Below are positions 47,165 to 58,787 of a stretch of 64,000 bases of DNA, piece after piece. Origin of the DNA: Aphelidium insulamus (lineage: Eukaryota; Aphelidiomycota; Aphelidea; Aphelidiaceae); assembly GCA_036784855.1 (NCBI GenBank), contig JAZDSV010000052.1:26568-90567 (forward strand). The letters run 5' to 3'. Position 1 is the first letter of the stretch; each line of letters starts with the position of its first letter. The translations under genes and the position numbers were made by a program. The notes beneath the pieces were generated by a model. It was not told the DNA's origin. It made no database searches and worked only from the letters and a program-made list of their open reading frames with translations.

Positions 47165-47450
47165 GTGGCCCAATGTACATATATACGTACGTGTATGTAC
47201 AAGTACATTTGGCCCATTGCATATACGTAGTGATGCAACAGCACTGTGTTATGTAGAAGGAAGTGGCCCAATGTACATATATACGTACGTGTATGTACAA
47301 GTACATTTGGCCCATTGCATATACGTAGTGATGCAACAGCACTGTGTTATGTAGAAGGAAGTGGCCCAATGTACATATATACGTTCGTGTATGTACAAGT
47401 ACATTTGGCCCATTGCATATACGTAGTGATGCAACAGCACTGTGATATGT
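47165..47450. repeat. 98-bp tandem repeat, three copies, with internal inverted repeat
   Basis: Copies start at 47165, 47263 and 47361 with exactly 98-bp spacing and only a few differences. Each unit begins GTGGCCCAATGTACATATAT and contains a near-inverted partner GTACATTTGGCCCATTG about 35 bp later, so each can form a hairpin around ACGTACGTGTATGTAC. The block lies between two ankyrin genes, upstream of array member 1. The surrounding 47067-47761 holds no gene. Confidence 0.92.
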
Positions 47451-47761
47451 ATCTTTGGTGCTGAAGGAATGGGAACCTCTGATTATAGGGATTGAATCGG
47501 AGATTATTGTGAATTTCACAATTTTCAGCATTCAGCGAGTGTGACACACATGAGACGGCAATGGCGCCGGTAATTTGTGACTATATAACTAATCTCCGTC
47601 AAAAGGTTTTTGCGAATATTTTTAACTGGTCTGGCACAAGACTAATCCATATTTATATAGTATAGTCTGGCGCTGAAACCTTTCGGATCATCCCTTTCCA
47701 GAAAAATTACCATGATTTTACTCATTAATTGATAATATTTTAGAGTGAGAGCCATCACTCA

Positions 47762-49842
47762 TTAAAACACCATTGCAAAATTCTTTGGATCAAACGCTGA
47801 CCATCCCTTTGCAGGATACGTTCCACCCACCACCTCAACGTCATTCCGGCGCCGAAACTTACGAGACCAGTAGAGAATATTCTGGTGATTATTGGCGACT
47901 GCTTCTGCGACTGCTTGCTGAGCTGTAACCTCTAATTCGGGCGGTGCCACATTTCCCTGGGTTTTCAACTTCTGATACACCCACTTCATCACACTGAGGC
48001 TGCCACCAGCTGCCGCCTCTATCAGCACCCTCGGATCCAAATCGAGCTGCGCTTGCTGTGCCAGCCACTTCAGACACGCCAGCTTTCGTGATTTGGCGGC
48101 TGCCATTAATACCGACTGCAGTTTTACCGAGTCTAATCTCCGCGTGTGCAGCGCTCTTGAACGTAATTGCTTATACAGCAATTTCAAAACTTTTAAGTCT
48201 CCCCGTGCTGCAACTTCTTCCAAATGCTCATGCCGCACCTTCACGTGAGTTCCATAGTTCGTCAAGATCCATTCAAGGACGTCAAAGCTCAGCTTGTCGG
48301 ACTTTGCAGCAGTATCCAGCACTTCTTGACCCCACCCAGCAACGTCGACCCGGTCCCATTCACTCATAAATTTGTGCATCCAGCGAAGCATGTCAACAAT
48401 GCCACTTGAAGCAGAGTGTAGCAGGGCAGCTTTGGATAGACCACACCGGGTTTGCTTGACGAGATATTCAGCAACTTGCACTGTCGAGGAGTGGCCAAAC
48501 ATTTCGCAACGAACTGCTTCAAATTTTTTAGGTGCAGCTTGTCGAGCCAGGTATTTGACGGTGTCCAAGTCGCCACCTTGCGCCGCCATGTGCAGTACAT
48601 TAGCGGTGATGGTCGCACCATTATCGAGCAAGATCCTGGCAATAGCTACACTTCCCCTAGCCGCCGCCAACTCCAATGCCTGGTTCACGTATGTCAAGGT
48701 GACCTCATCCAAGTCCTTGACTAAATTTCCCATGGAGTCCTTCTTGAAGGCTAGCTCCTTTATTTTTCGCACCATAAGCTCAACAGATTTCAAATTAGGA
48801 GATGCTTCTACAGCTTTTAGTAGGGCTGGGCCCAAGTCTGCCGGGATCATGTCGTTATTCATCAGGAATTCCAGAGAGATATCGCGTCCCTTTTCCGCAG
48901 AAGTCAGCAGTCCAGCAGAATAGAATGAATCCACCTCTGCCAATGTCAATTCGTTGTGCATTTGGTAACTTAAAAATTGTTCTCTCATCCACGCGAGCAT
49001 TGACGAATTATTAGACAGGCATGCCGGTGCAAAAGTGGTTTCCTCCGGTTTTATCACCCGATTAGCGCTTGCGTGGTTTCTTTCATCGCTTTTCGAAGTA
49101 GCAAGGGCCCATTTAACAAAGGCAATGTTGCCCGACTGCGCCGTGCTCGCCGCTGCCACATACGACAGGTAGACATTGCGCTCATTGTATAAATAATGCA
49201 CCACATTGTAGTGGCCATATTTGGCAGCGAATACCATTGACGTCGTCTCAGTGTAGTAGTCCACGGGCGCAACCGATGATAATTCCGGGTCCGCGCCAAA
49301 TTCAAGCAACAGACTCACGTAAGATTTACTGCCAGCCGCCGCGGCAAGGTGCAGCGCGGTCAAGCCGGTCTGGGTTGCATCAAAATTCACATCCACAGCA
49401 TCGTTGTTCAGCAAGTACGCAAATAGGTCTAGGAACCGGTCCCCCAACATCAACATTTCTTTCAAAGCAAGGCGTTCGTCACGCGGCACAACGTCGTCGA
49501 TGGGATGCATGGCAAGCAGATCGTCACTCAGGCCATCCAGGCCAATTAAGCACGCGTAAAATATGGACCCTTCCGCGCCAAACCGGCCAACCAACAGATT
49601 TGCAATCATTGGCGCAACGGACTCTTCGCTCCCGTGGGAAACTGCTGTCACCTCGTCGGCCGTGTAGAAGTGGCTGATGAGCTTGTTCTGTATGCCGCGC
49701 GTTAGCATAGGCACCGAGGCAGTTTACTGATAGAGATATGTATGTATATACTTACAGCCTCGGGAATGTGTTCACTTGGAGGCCGCGCCAAACACGCGCT
49801 AACGAGGCTTGCAGTGCCCATAAGCCACGCCACCAGATGCAT
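47762..49842 (-). CDS. Ankyrin-repeat protein with signal-peptide exon, 670 aa (array member 2)
   Basis: Exons are 49756-49842 and 47762-49687. Exon 1 encodes MHLVAWLMGTASLVSACLA plus a short linker, a typical signal peptide. The 68-nt intron must end at the CATACAG acceptor, because the earlier CTATCAG one gives an immediate stop. Exon 2 opens with an F-box-like segment (NKLISHFYTADEVTAVSHGS), then the signature GRFGAEGSIFYACLIGLDGL shared with its neighbours. The first ankyrin repeat is clean (GLTALHLAAAAGSKSYVSLL); later ones are degenerate. The C-terminus (NFAMVF) is hydrophobic, unlike member 1. Same strand and exon plan as members 1 and 3, so it arose by tandem duplication. Confidence 0.82.
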
Positions 49843-50064
49843 CACGATGGTTCGAAAAGTCAGAGCGCGAAAATTAGAAGCTCCTGTTTACCCCTGATTT
49901 GACCCGTTTAAACACTCATTGCAATAAACAATTGATCAAACGATAAAACAAACGATTAAGATACCAATTTATCGTTTTGATGTAGGTGAGATATGTAACA
50001 ATTTAAAGTAAGTCAAGCTTAAACTCTGTTAAATGTTGTACGGTTGCACTTCATACCGTCTGCA
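49843..50064. other. Intergenic between ankyrin genes 2 and 3
   Basis: About 220 AT-rich bases with several ACGATAAA/CGATTAA-like words (49933-49980). Presumed promoter of array member 2. Confidence 0.5.
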
Positions 50065-52122
50065 TTAAAAACCCAGCCTTTTGACATCCAGCATTGAGTC
50101 AAAAATAGCGTCCCAACCTGGTTGCTTCATGATCCCGTAATTGTAGAAAATCAGTTGTGCTTCAAGCCATTTGACAATGTTCTCGCATTTTTCATCCCGA
50201 GCACGTTTGATGACACTTATTGCATTGAGCTGAAGATCTTCAACAACAGTATTCTCATTAATTGACACCGTTCTGTAGATCCATTGTACTACTGCAAGAC
50301 TTTTGCCCATTACAGCATGCAGCAACAAACTCGACGTCACTGGTGCACCGTAGTTGTGCATAAGGCGCAAGTTGACCAGCTGCCGTGCCTTTGCTGCAGC
50401 CATCATCATGTAGTCATGGTATTGTGAAATGTCAGAAACATAATACAGTAACCAGTCCAACACCACTACGTCCCCTCGTGCAGCGACGCCAGCCACAGTG
50501 TCCTCGTCAACATAAATTTGCTGGCGATTTTCGATTTTGTCATATATCCACTCCAACACGCGAATGTCTAGATCTGAGGCTCGCAGTGCGTGTCTGAGCA
50601 TTGCGCCCAATATCTCGATGGTGAAGTGAAATGAATCGCTCAAATTGGCAACGTTCCAAATCAACAGATCAAAATCACCACTGGAAGAAGCATGGAACAG
50701 ATTGAGCTCCGTAATTTCGCAAAGGTGATCTCCCTGGAGCACCGACGCTATTAAGGGAGAGCGCGCAACAGCCAATGAATCACACCTTGCTTGTTGATAT
50801 GTATTGCTTTCGCCAAAATTCACCGCAAAGTAGTTGAAAGTATTTGAATCGCCACTAATGGCAGCTTTCTCCAGTGTATCCTTGCTGAAGGTTGCTCCGT
50901 GCTCATTGCAGAAACGCGCAATTTCAAATCTGCCATGTTCCGCCGCAGTGTCCATTGCAACGTCCAACATGGCGTTCAGCATGACAGGATTGATTTGGTG
51001 CAAAGATTTTTCGCGCCGCCACACGGTGTACACCAGTTCGAATACTGCGAGGCTTTTCTGCTCTGCAGCCAGCAAAACAAGATCGTCCAACAAAGACGGA
51101 ATAAGACGATTACCGATCAACCAATGCATGGCCTGGACGTGACCACTCCTGATGGCGAATTCCCAAGAGCGTCTACTAAAAAGGTTGATGTTTGCAGAAT
51201 TGATTCTGTCTGCAATGTCCTCGGATGAAATCTGCCCCGAGACCCAGTCAAACATGTCCTTGTTCGGTACGCTGCACGCCAACGTCAATAATGCCCACTT
51301 TCCTGCATCCTCGTGACTTTCAAACCATGAAGTATCCTCCTCGCGGGCCACACTAAGCATCCACTCAGCCAACTGGACATTGTTACTACTAGCTGATCGC
51401 ATCGAGACGTTCCATGTTATGGGAATCGCGAGCTCGTCATGCAAATAGCGCACCACATCTTCCCGCCCAAATTCGGCAGCCTTGCTAATTGCGTCGCCAG
51501 AGTCCAGCTTCAAGTCAGCTGAATGTTCCCAGCGACGAGGATCCCCACCGTGCTCCAGCAAGAGTTTCAATATAGTCAGATCACCTGCTGCAGCTGCCAA
51601 ATGCACGGGGGTAGTACCGTACGGCGTTGCGTCATAGTTCACATTGCCACCATTCTGAATAAGAATGCGAATAATGGGAGCCAAACGGCCGCGCAGTGCA
51701 CTCATCATCAGCGACCGGTCATTGGCCTGCACATACACGGGGCTGACGACCTCGAGTAGCGCGTCGGGCAGGTCATCCAGACCGAAATAGCAGGCATACC
51801 ACACGGACGCCTCTGGTCCGGCCTTATTCACGATGAAGCCCGCCACGGGGCTAATGAGACGATTGAAGCCGCGAGATGTTTGTCCCAGCGTGCGAACATC
51901 CTTCAGGCCAATGTGCTCGCCCATGAGCAATAACTGCAGCCATAAGTCAAATTATGGATCTGACATGTATGTCTGTATGTATGCACAATATACCGCGTAA
52001 TTGTCATTGTCTTCTGCCTGTGACCAGTTGTCAGTGCCTTCTACGCGTCCAACACCGACACTGGCGGTTGACACAACCAGCGACCACAGCGCAACAATCG
52101 CCGACCAGAACAGCAACAGCAT
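50065..52122 (-). CDS. Ankyrin-repeat protein with signal-peptide exon, 665 aa (array member 3)
   Basis: Exons are 51994-52122 and 50065-51933. Exon 1 encodes MLLLFWSAIVALWSLVVSTA and a short acidic linker: a clear signal peptide. The 60-nt intron is GT-AG, phase 0. Exon 2 starts with an F-box-like helical segment (HIGLKDVRTLGQTSRGFNRL), then KAGPEASVWYACYFGLDDLP, the array signature. Ankyrin text follows (GTTPVHLAAAAGDLTILKLL and on), degenerating toward the C-terminus. It is transcribed away from the secreted low-complexity protein at 52273, from which only 150 bp separate it. Confidence 0.83.
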
Positions 52123-52272
52123 ATTAAATCAGAATAGGGACAAGCACACTTGCGCGCTTTTCTCTGCTCCTATGCTTGCCAGGGTCTACGGGCCTCCTGC
52201 GCGCTCCCCGCCAATCAGGTGCGCACAAATTGGACGCGCGAGCAGCGCGTCGGTCAGCTGCACATTCCTGAA
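52123..52272. promoter_or_regulatory. Divergent promoter between two secretory genes
   Basis: Only 150 bp lie between the start codons of ankyrin array member 3 (minus) and the secreted low-complexity protein (plus). Both 5'UTRs and promoters must overlap here. Confidence 0.6.
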
Positions 52273-54395
52273 ATGCGTGCAAATCTTGGTATCGCCCTCG
52301 TATCGATTGTGCTCTCTTCCGCGGCCCGTGTCTCTGCCCAGCCGCGCCGTGGTTCGTTGCTCATTGTGGTATGTATAGTCTTATCATCGTGTCCGCGTAG
52401 GTGAGCAACCTGAGCGCAGTTTTGTCACCTTTGTGCCAGCCACTGCCACGAAAGGCGACCGCGTCACTATTTACGCCTTGACTGGCGATACTGGAGAAGA
52501 TAAAATTTGTTCCCAATTCAAGGAGCACTACACGCTCAAGCTGAGTGCAACGCCGCCTGGCAGTGAAGGGCTCAACGTGGAGGTGGGCCCGTACGACGAA
52601 AGTCAGAGCATATTTGTCGAAGCAAGCTCCAAGTCAGGCAGGCTCGATTATTATATTGACTCCGAGAGCCTTCAATGTGAAACTAGTGGCGTTTCATTAT
52701 GGGACACCATCGTGCCATTAGTAGTGATGCAGGATGCAGGGCGCCAACTCAATATGGGCGATACTTTCAAGTTGCTCGAACTTTCATTTCCGATGCCGCC
52801 TGAGATGGAAGGCGACAAATTTTACGTCCTGGTAGATTACAATGAATTGAATCGGGTTGCAAACAAGGTGGTCGCCAGGCCTGTCCAGGCGACTAATGGG
52901 GAAGTCCGCATCGTTGAGAAGGCTGCTGAGAAGACTGTCGAGCAGATTACTAAGCCAAGCGCGCCTCCTCGAAAGAAGGGTTTAAAGCTCCTTCGTCGCC
53001 ACCCGAAAAAGAAGATCGCGGAGGAGAATGAAGTCGAGGAAAATGCGGTTGCGGACGCACTACCCAAAGGCAAGCTTATTCACCGTGCCAACACTTCATC
53101 TAACCTTATTTAAAGGAAAATGTGTGCGATACGATCTACAATTTTGGAAGATTATACCACATATGAAAGACACTGATCCGGCTAAAAGGCCGCTACTAAA
53201 ACGCCTAAGCACCGTCAAGTTCGTTGGCCCCAATTCTGAAGATAGCGATGAAGGTAGCAGCGGAGAGGAAGGTGAATGCCCACCCTCAGACGTTGAAGAT
53301 GAGGACGACGACGATGATGATGATGAAGAACGTGGAGAAGGAGGAGAAGGAGGAGAAGGAGGAGAAGGAGGAGAAGGACGAGAAGGAGGAGAAGGACGAG
53401 AAGGAGGAGAAGGAGGAGGTAACGAGATTGGTCAAAACGAAGAATATGGGCAATTCGACGGAGATGGTTCCACAGGCACCGCTCCTCCTCACACCGCTCC
53501 ACCTAGCCATCTTCATCATTTCAGTACACCGTCATCGCAAATGCCACCAGGCTATCATATTACTGGTGCTCCGTCACCGCAAATCTCAAGCCCTCCCACC
53601 CTTCGTAATATCGGTGCGCCAGGAACATTTCCAGGTGACATGGCCATGGCCAACAACTTTGCTGGACCGTTCATGGCACCGCCCTATCATGGCGGCCAGC
53701 CTCACTTAATGGCAGCAGTGGCACCGTACCCAGGTGGCACTGCATTAAGTGGTTTTGCGCCGTTCAGCTATGGGCCACATACATACTCTCACGTATTTGG
53801 ACCTCAAGACCCAGAAATTACGCCACAACAAACTCATATGCAGTGGCACACCAATGGTATGCACCCGCAACAACATGGCGCTCATATGCACCCGCAACAA
53901 GCCGCTCAGATGCAACCACATGGCGCTTATACGCAACAAGGAGCTCATGCGCACCGAACGCCATACGGTCATGCGAGACAACCAACACCTCTAGCAACAC
54001 CGCCACCACAGCAGTACTCTGGTCATGTGCCATCACACATGGTTGGTGGGCAACTGCACGGTGCACCGCATCCTCCACCGTTTAATCCCAAGCATCCCCG
54101 ACCACCTAGAACGCCGCCGCCTCATCCACTTGGTGCAGCCATGGGTGGCGCACGGCATTTTGCCGAAACACCGCAGCATCCACCGCAGCAACCTCTTCCA
54201 TTTCAAGAACATCCTCAGCAACCAGGTGATAGGGGTGCCCCAATTGCGGCGGACCAGTCGCGGAATACGGCTAGTGCAGCGGTGGCCGATTTTACTCCTG
54301 TGCCACTACTTGGCGCAGAACAATTGGAAACGCTGAATGAAACCGCTGACATGGAAGAACTATTGGAGGAATTGGAGGAATCGGACACGGATTAA
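52273..54395 (+). CDS. Secreted low-complexity (Glu/Gly then His/Gln/Pro-rich) protein, 661 aa
   Basis: Exon model 52273-52368, 52406-53069 and 53170-54395. Exon 1 is a signal peptide (MRANLGIALVSIVLSSAARV then SAQ). Exon 2 encodes an unrecognised beta-rich domain of about 180 residues (RVTIYALTGDTGEDKICSQF, DGDTFKLLEL-like strands) and a Lys-rich stretch. Exon 3 has an Asp run, a long EGGEGGEGG-type repeat and a His/Gln/Met/Pro/Gly-rich tail (MHPQQHGAHMHPQQAAQMQP). Intron 1 is only 37 nt. Intron 2 is modelled as GC-AG (AAAG|GCAAGC, ending GAAAG|AC). Without it exon 2 would stop at 53113 and exon 3 would need its own start at 53163 only 50 bp later, so these could be two genes. Matrix or adhesive function is possible, not shown. 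Confidence 0.62.
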
Positions 54396-54520
54396 TTTAT
54401 TTTCCTCAACACTCTACAGCACTTCACACTCACGTTCAATACAACAGCATTACAAAATGTGCTTGCAGATGTACTAATAGATCTATTGTATGTAGAGACT
54501 ATGAATATCCATCAATGAAA

Positions 54521-55897
54521 TCATGAACGAGCAGCTCGCAGCGACGACACGGCCACCCTGGCCACCGTTAGTGCAAACAGGCCCACAATCAGGTATGGGG
54601 TGGCCTGGTGTGCATGCCGCCGCAATCTCGGCCGCCAGTCAGTATCACCGCGCCGGTCATGCGCAGCAATGGCGGCATTGTCTGACGACAGCGCTGTGGC
54701 ATCTCCCTTGACACTAATTACTCCGTCGACGACACGCCTGCCAGCATCCACTGTCACAACACTATTACAACTTCTCTCGTCATCCAGGATGGGCGCCACT
54801 TCGACAAAGTACTTTGAGTGCGAGCGTTGTGACCGCTGCGTGGAGAGCCGGTACAGCAGACCGACAGAGCGCGGCAACGAGTGCGTGGTGACAAAGGAGA
54901 TCACCGATGACGGTATCCAGCCTTTCGGGTCGCCGTCGATCAGCTGCCACATCTCACTGGCGGCATTAGTGTCATGCATGGAGCGCAGCAGCTGTCCCGC
55001 CAGCTGCGTGTCCACCTGGATGGCATCGTTGTGGCTGGCACTTGCGGCAAGCGTGCGCAGTCCACGAGGAATGCTGTTCTTGCACGTCACCGCCGACAGA
55101 GACCGTGTTACATTCACCATGCAGGTGGAGGGGGGCGTGGCTAAACCAGCAGCACCGCCACCACCAGAATAACAAGCAACCTCACGGACATGCGACAGAA
55201 GTACCAGTTCCCGAGCGGCGGTGGGCCAGATGGCGCGTGTCCGAATGTACACTATGCGCGTGTGTGCGTCCAGCCGGTGCAGCACACGCGTCTCCACCAG
55301 CAACGGGTCCCACTCTGCGCGGCCAGCCGTGTCAGACAGCATGTCAAACACGGTGCCGGCACCGCAGGCGGGCATCACGGCGCGCACACAGTATCCATAC
55401 TGCGAGGCGGGGTCACGGCGTACGGAGAGCCGGGAGTCGGTGGGTGCGCCCGGGATGCGGCCGTCAAATACGGAGGTCCACGTGGCCGTACTCCGTTTGG
55501 CGCCGTCCAATTTGTCCAGGAACTCGTGGCACATGGCATCCGTCTCCTCGCGCCACCACGTCGCGTCATTAGATGTGCCAAGAGCGGCCAATGAAGTAGA
55601 CTGGATAGTGGACAGTGATGGTGGGGCACCTTGGATGGATATCAGAGCTGGCTTATCCACCACGGCACCGGCGGCTTCTTCCGCGGCGCACGCGTCCACC
55701 GCAGCCATGGATATGTGGTGTAGCGCGACGTGTGGATGAGCCGATGGCTCAACACCAGGATCACCCCGCCACACCCTGTCCAGGATGTACACGCGCACCA
55801 GACGGCCCAACCAGACGCGCCACGCATCCGGCAGCACGTGCAGGTAGACGTGGTGCACGGCCAACGCGAAAAGCACCAACGATTCCAGCCACGACAT
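54521..55897 (-). CDS. Membrane-anchored START-domain lipid-transfer protein, 458 aa
   Basis: A single exon. An N-terminal hydrophobic helix (MSWLESLVLFALAVHHVYLH) and a C-terminal one (TPYLIVGLFALTVARVAV) flank a START-like domain at about 130-370. Supporting text: AGRAEWDPLLVETRVLHRLD, TRIVYIRTRAIWPTAARELV, LIDGDPKGWIPSSVISFVTT and on to HSLPRSVGLLYRL, the typical end helix. START domains bind sterols, phospholipids or ceramide between membranes; ligand unknown here. The gene is GC-rich, giving many long open frames on the opposite strand that I regard as shadows. It converges on the gene at 52273. Confidence 0.87.
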   Translation of the reverse strand: MSWLESLVLFALAVHHVYLHVLPDAWRVWLGRLVRVYILDRVWRGDPGVEPSAHPHVALHHISMAAVDACAAEEAAGAVVDKPALISIQGAPPSLSTIQSTSLAALGTSNDATWWREETDAMCHEFLDKLDGAKRSTATWTSVFDGRIPGAPTDSRLSVRRDPASQYGYCVRAVMPACGAGTVFDMLSDTAGRAEWDPLLVETRVLHRLDAHTRIVYIRTRAIWPTAARELVLLSHVREVACYSGGGGAAGLATPPSTCMVNVTRSLSAVTCKNSIPRGLRTLAASASHNDAIQVDTQLAGQLLRSMHDTNAASEMWQLIDGDPKGWIPSSVISFVTTHSLPRSVGLLYRLSTQRSQRSHSKYFVEVAPILDDERSCNSVVTVDAGRRVVDGVISVKGDATALSSDNAAIAAHDRRGDTDWRPRLRRHAHQATPYLIVGLFALTVARVAVSSLRAARS

Positions 55898-56606
55898 TAT
55901 TTCAGTGTGACTGTGTGCGTGTCAGTGATTGCGATTACACACCGCGTGTAATACACACGGTGAATCTACTTGGCATTCATAGTGAAGATATATGTCAATT
56001 TATATCCATATCAAAATATCAAGATTATATCAAGGATTATATCATATCAAGACGTTGCCTTTGCACAGGTTATCATTACAATGGATATGGTATGTACGTA
56101 ATGGTCGGTCGGTTTAACTGCACAAAGTCGTACAGCACAATTAACCTTTCTATGTTAAAGTCTCAAGACTGGCGCCCAAAAATCCATATATAAGTTGTCC
56201 TGCTACAGCTCGCTTTCAAAATATGCTGCTGCTAAATAAAATATTTTGCTATATGTACATCCAATTAAATAATTCAGTAATAGAAGTAAATAGAACTGCG
56301 CACTGTACACTGTTTGGCACCGTGAATAAGGTAAGTTAGATCGTGTCTTATATAAGTTCTATGCAAACTACTAATTCTGCGTCCGTGAAATACATACACC
56401 GTTTGTAAGCACCCTACAACGTATTCTTTGGGGAAAGAATATTGATAAATAGCTCTAAGTTATGGCACAATAAATGTGTGTTTTTACATGTATGCACTGT
56501 CTAACCTATCCCTGCTTGAATCAAGGGCCCAACGCAGCGCAGCTCTTGTTTGCCGCCGACTGTTTGCCACTGTTTCACTTTTACCGCCAACAGTGCAACA
56601 TATATA
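55898..56606. other. Intergenic, AT-rich, no gene seen
   Basis: About 700 bp between divergent genes, AT-rich, with repeated ATATCAA words near 55998-56055. No coding sequence, tRNA or hairpin stands out. Confidence 0.6.
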
Positions 56607-58610
56607 ATGAGCGCTCCCGTGGGCCCCACCGCCGATGCGCAGCTGGCCGCCATTGCGTACGGTATTAACTGGGTGGATACTACGTTTATCACGGTTCGTG
56701 CTCTGTGTCTTGTCTGTCTGTCGGTCTATATCTTGTTGTGCTGACAACGAGTAGCTATGTACCGTCCTCGTGTTCATTATGGTATGTATGGCGTCGCCTC
56801 GCCCGTGGCACTGGTGGCACTCTTGCTGTTTGGTGATACCGTGCAGACACCGGCCAATGGATACTTTTATGGCGGCACTGTCGAGTTCAAGAATGCCATG
56901 TCGGTCATCTTTATCTGCTCGCTCACGCTGGCCGTCGTCTCCATACAGGTGCCTGATACATGATATAAAGGTTATTTCAAAGTCTAATCATTATCTTACA
57001 GTGGTTCTTCTGGGGTTACTCGTTGGCGTTTTCGCCCACTGGCAGCGGCTTCATCGGAGATTTGAATCATGGCGGCTTGTCCGGCGTGGGACTGCAGCCG
57101 CATCCTAACGCGCCCACAATTCCCGCTACGTCATTCATGCTATATCAACTGTGCGTTTGTGTCTATGATATGCTATTGGTACCGATAAATATTTACATCG
57201 TAGGATGTTTGCCACGGTCACTCCGGCTCTGGCGTTCGGCTCTATTGCGGAGCGTACTCGTGTATGATGCTCAGTCGAGTACCGTCAGCCATCCTTACAA
57301 TTTGTAGATTATTCCATGGATGATTTTCTTGTTTCTGTGGTGCACATTTGTCTATGATATCATTGCGGTACGTCGATCTGCTACTGCTCTTACTTTGAGA
57401 TGTAACTAATACTCTCGGATAGTACTGGGCATGGGCTCCCAATGGCTGGCTGTACAAGTTTGGATTCCTTGACTTTGCTGGAGGACTTCCCGTGCACATT
57501 GTCTCAGGTGTTTCTGGTCTGGCGTACGTGCTGTGCTGACAATTAGTTGGATTGAATTTACTCATTTGCCAGTGCGTCGATAATGATCGGCAAGCGTACG
57601 TCGGCCGCATCCATGCCGCACAATTTGACACACACCATGCTGGGCACTGCCCTATTCTGGCACGTGATACGTATAGTCATTCATGTGTGGCTGTAATTTA
57701 CATCCTATAGGTTTGGCTGGTTTGGATTTAATGGAGGCTCCGAGTTGGCCATGGATTCCCGTGCCATCAATGCCATGGTGGTCACGCACTTGTCTGCCTG
57801 CTTTGGCGGTGTTGCCTGGATTCTCTACGGTAGATTTACATGCATATATATATATATGCATTCATTCCGTCCAATTTGAGATTACTCATGCGGATAGATT
57901 ATCGTCTGCACCAAAAGATAACCTCACTCGGCTTCTGTTCTGGTGCTATTGCTGGCCTGGTGTGGTATGTGATAATTATTTTAATTAAATATAACAATAT
58001 CAACAGTATCACACCGGCGTCTGGGTATGTTAGCCCGTACTACGCGCCAATATTCGGTATCGTTGGCACGCTGGTGGGCAACAATGCATGCTTCCTCAAG
58101 AGCCGTTTCGAGTACGACGACTCGCTTGATGCATTTGCGGTGCACGGCGCCGTTGGATTTGTATGTTACACGTACTTGAACATCTAATGTTACATCTAAT
58201 GGCATTTAGGCGGGACTGATGCTGAATGGAATATTTGCTGAGGAGCGAGTGCAACGCCTAGGAGGAGCTCAACCGGTTGCCGACTATGGCGGCTGGGTCA
58301 GTGGAAACTTTTTCCAAATTATCCCGCAGATCGTGGGTGTCGTAGTGGGCGCCATCTGGGTGTTTAGCATGACGGCGCTGATCATCTGGGGCATGAGCAA
58401 GGTGCGGGTGCCGTGGTTCGGCGGCCAGCGACTGTCGCTCTCGTTGCGCATGTCGCAAGAAGACGAGGTCACTGGCACGGATTTTGCGCTCATGGGCGAA
58501 GTTGCATGTACGTGCATTGATATTATTATGCACATTTGGTCTAACCTAATGTGCGCACAGACGACTTTACCCACACCGGCCAAAAGCATATCGAGGCCAT
58601 GATGACGTGA
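56607..58610 (+). CDS. Ammonium transporter (Amt/Mep family)
   Basis: Eleven-helix ammonium channel of the plasma membrane. Thirteen exons: 56607-56693, 56755-56781, 56847-56948, 57002-57150, 57204-57261, 57308-57367, 57423-57523, 57573-57659, 57711-57829, 57898-57961, 58007-58160, 58210-58507 and 58561-58610, giving 451 aa. Key text: LCTVLVFIMTPANGYFYGG, WFFWGYSLAFSPTGSGFIGD, LDFAGGLPVHIVSG and DAFAVHGAVGF. The twin pore histidines are present (His186 and His331), as is Asp178 at the ammonium site. Exon 2 is only 27 nt. Intron 8 (57660-57710) starts with GC (CTG|GCACGT) and is required to give LFWFGWFGFNGGS; intron 9 holds a TA run. The frame is continuous through all junctions. Confidence 0.96.
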
Positions 58611-58787
58611 TGTGGGCGCTCCTTATTACTCGGTGTCTCTCGGTGTATTGTGACTTGGACAAGATATTTATATATAGACAATGTTAATGTTAATAATATA
58701 TATTTTGAGTTGTGGCGTCTGGTACCTTTATATGTCACCTTTCAGTACGCAGATCTCTGTTTAGCGTGAAGATTATAAGGTGCCTCC

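Noticed and set aside
47165-47450. Three evenly spaced repeats could be read as a CRISPR array
   Set aside because: The whole 98-bp unit repeats with no unique spacers, and the genome is eukaryotic.
53163-54395. Separate intronless gene starting at 53163
   Set aside because: Only 50 bp would separate it from the previous stop, and a GC-AG intron joins the two in frame; kept as an alternative, not as the main call.
54600-55739. Several long plus-strand open frames opposite the START gene
   Set aside because: They are GC-rich antisense shadows with no family resemblance; the START reading frame is well supported.
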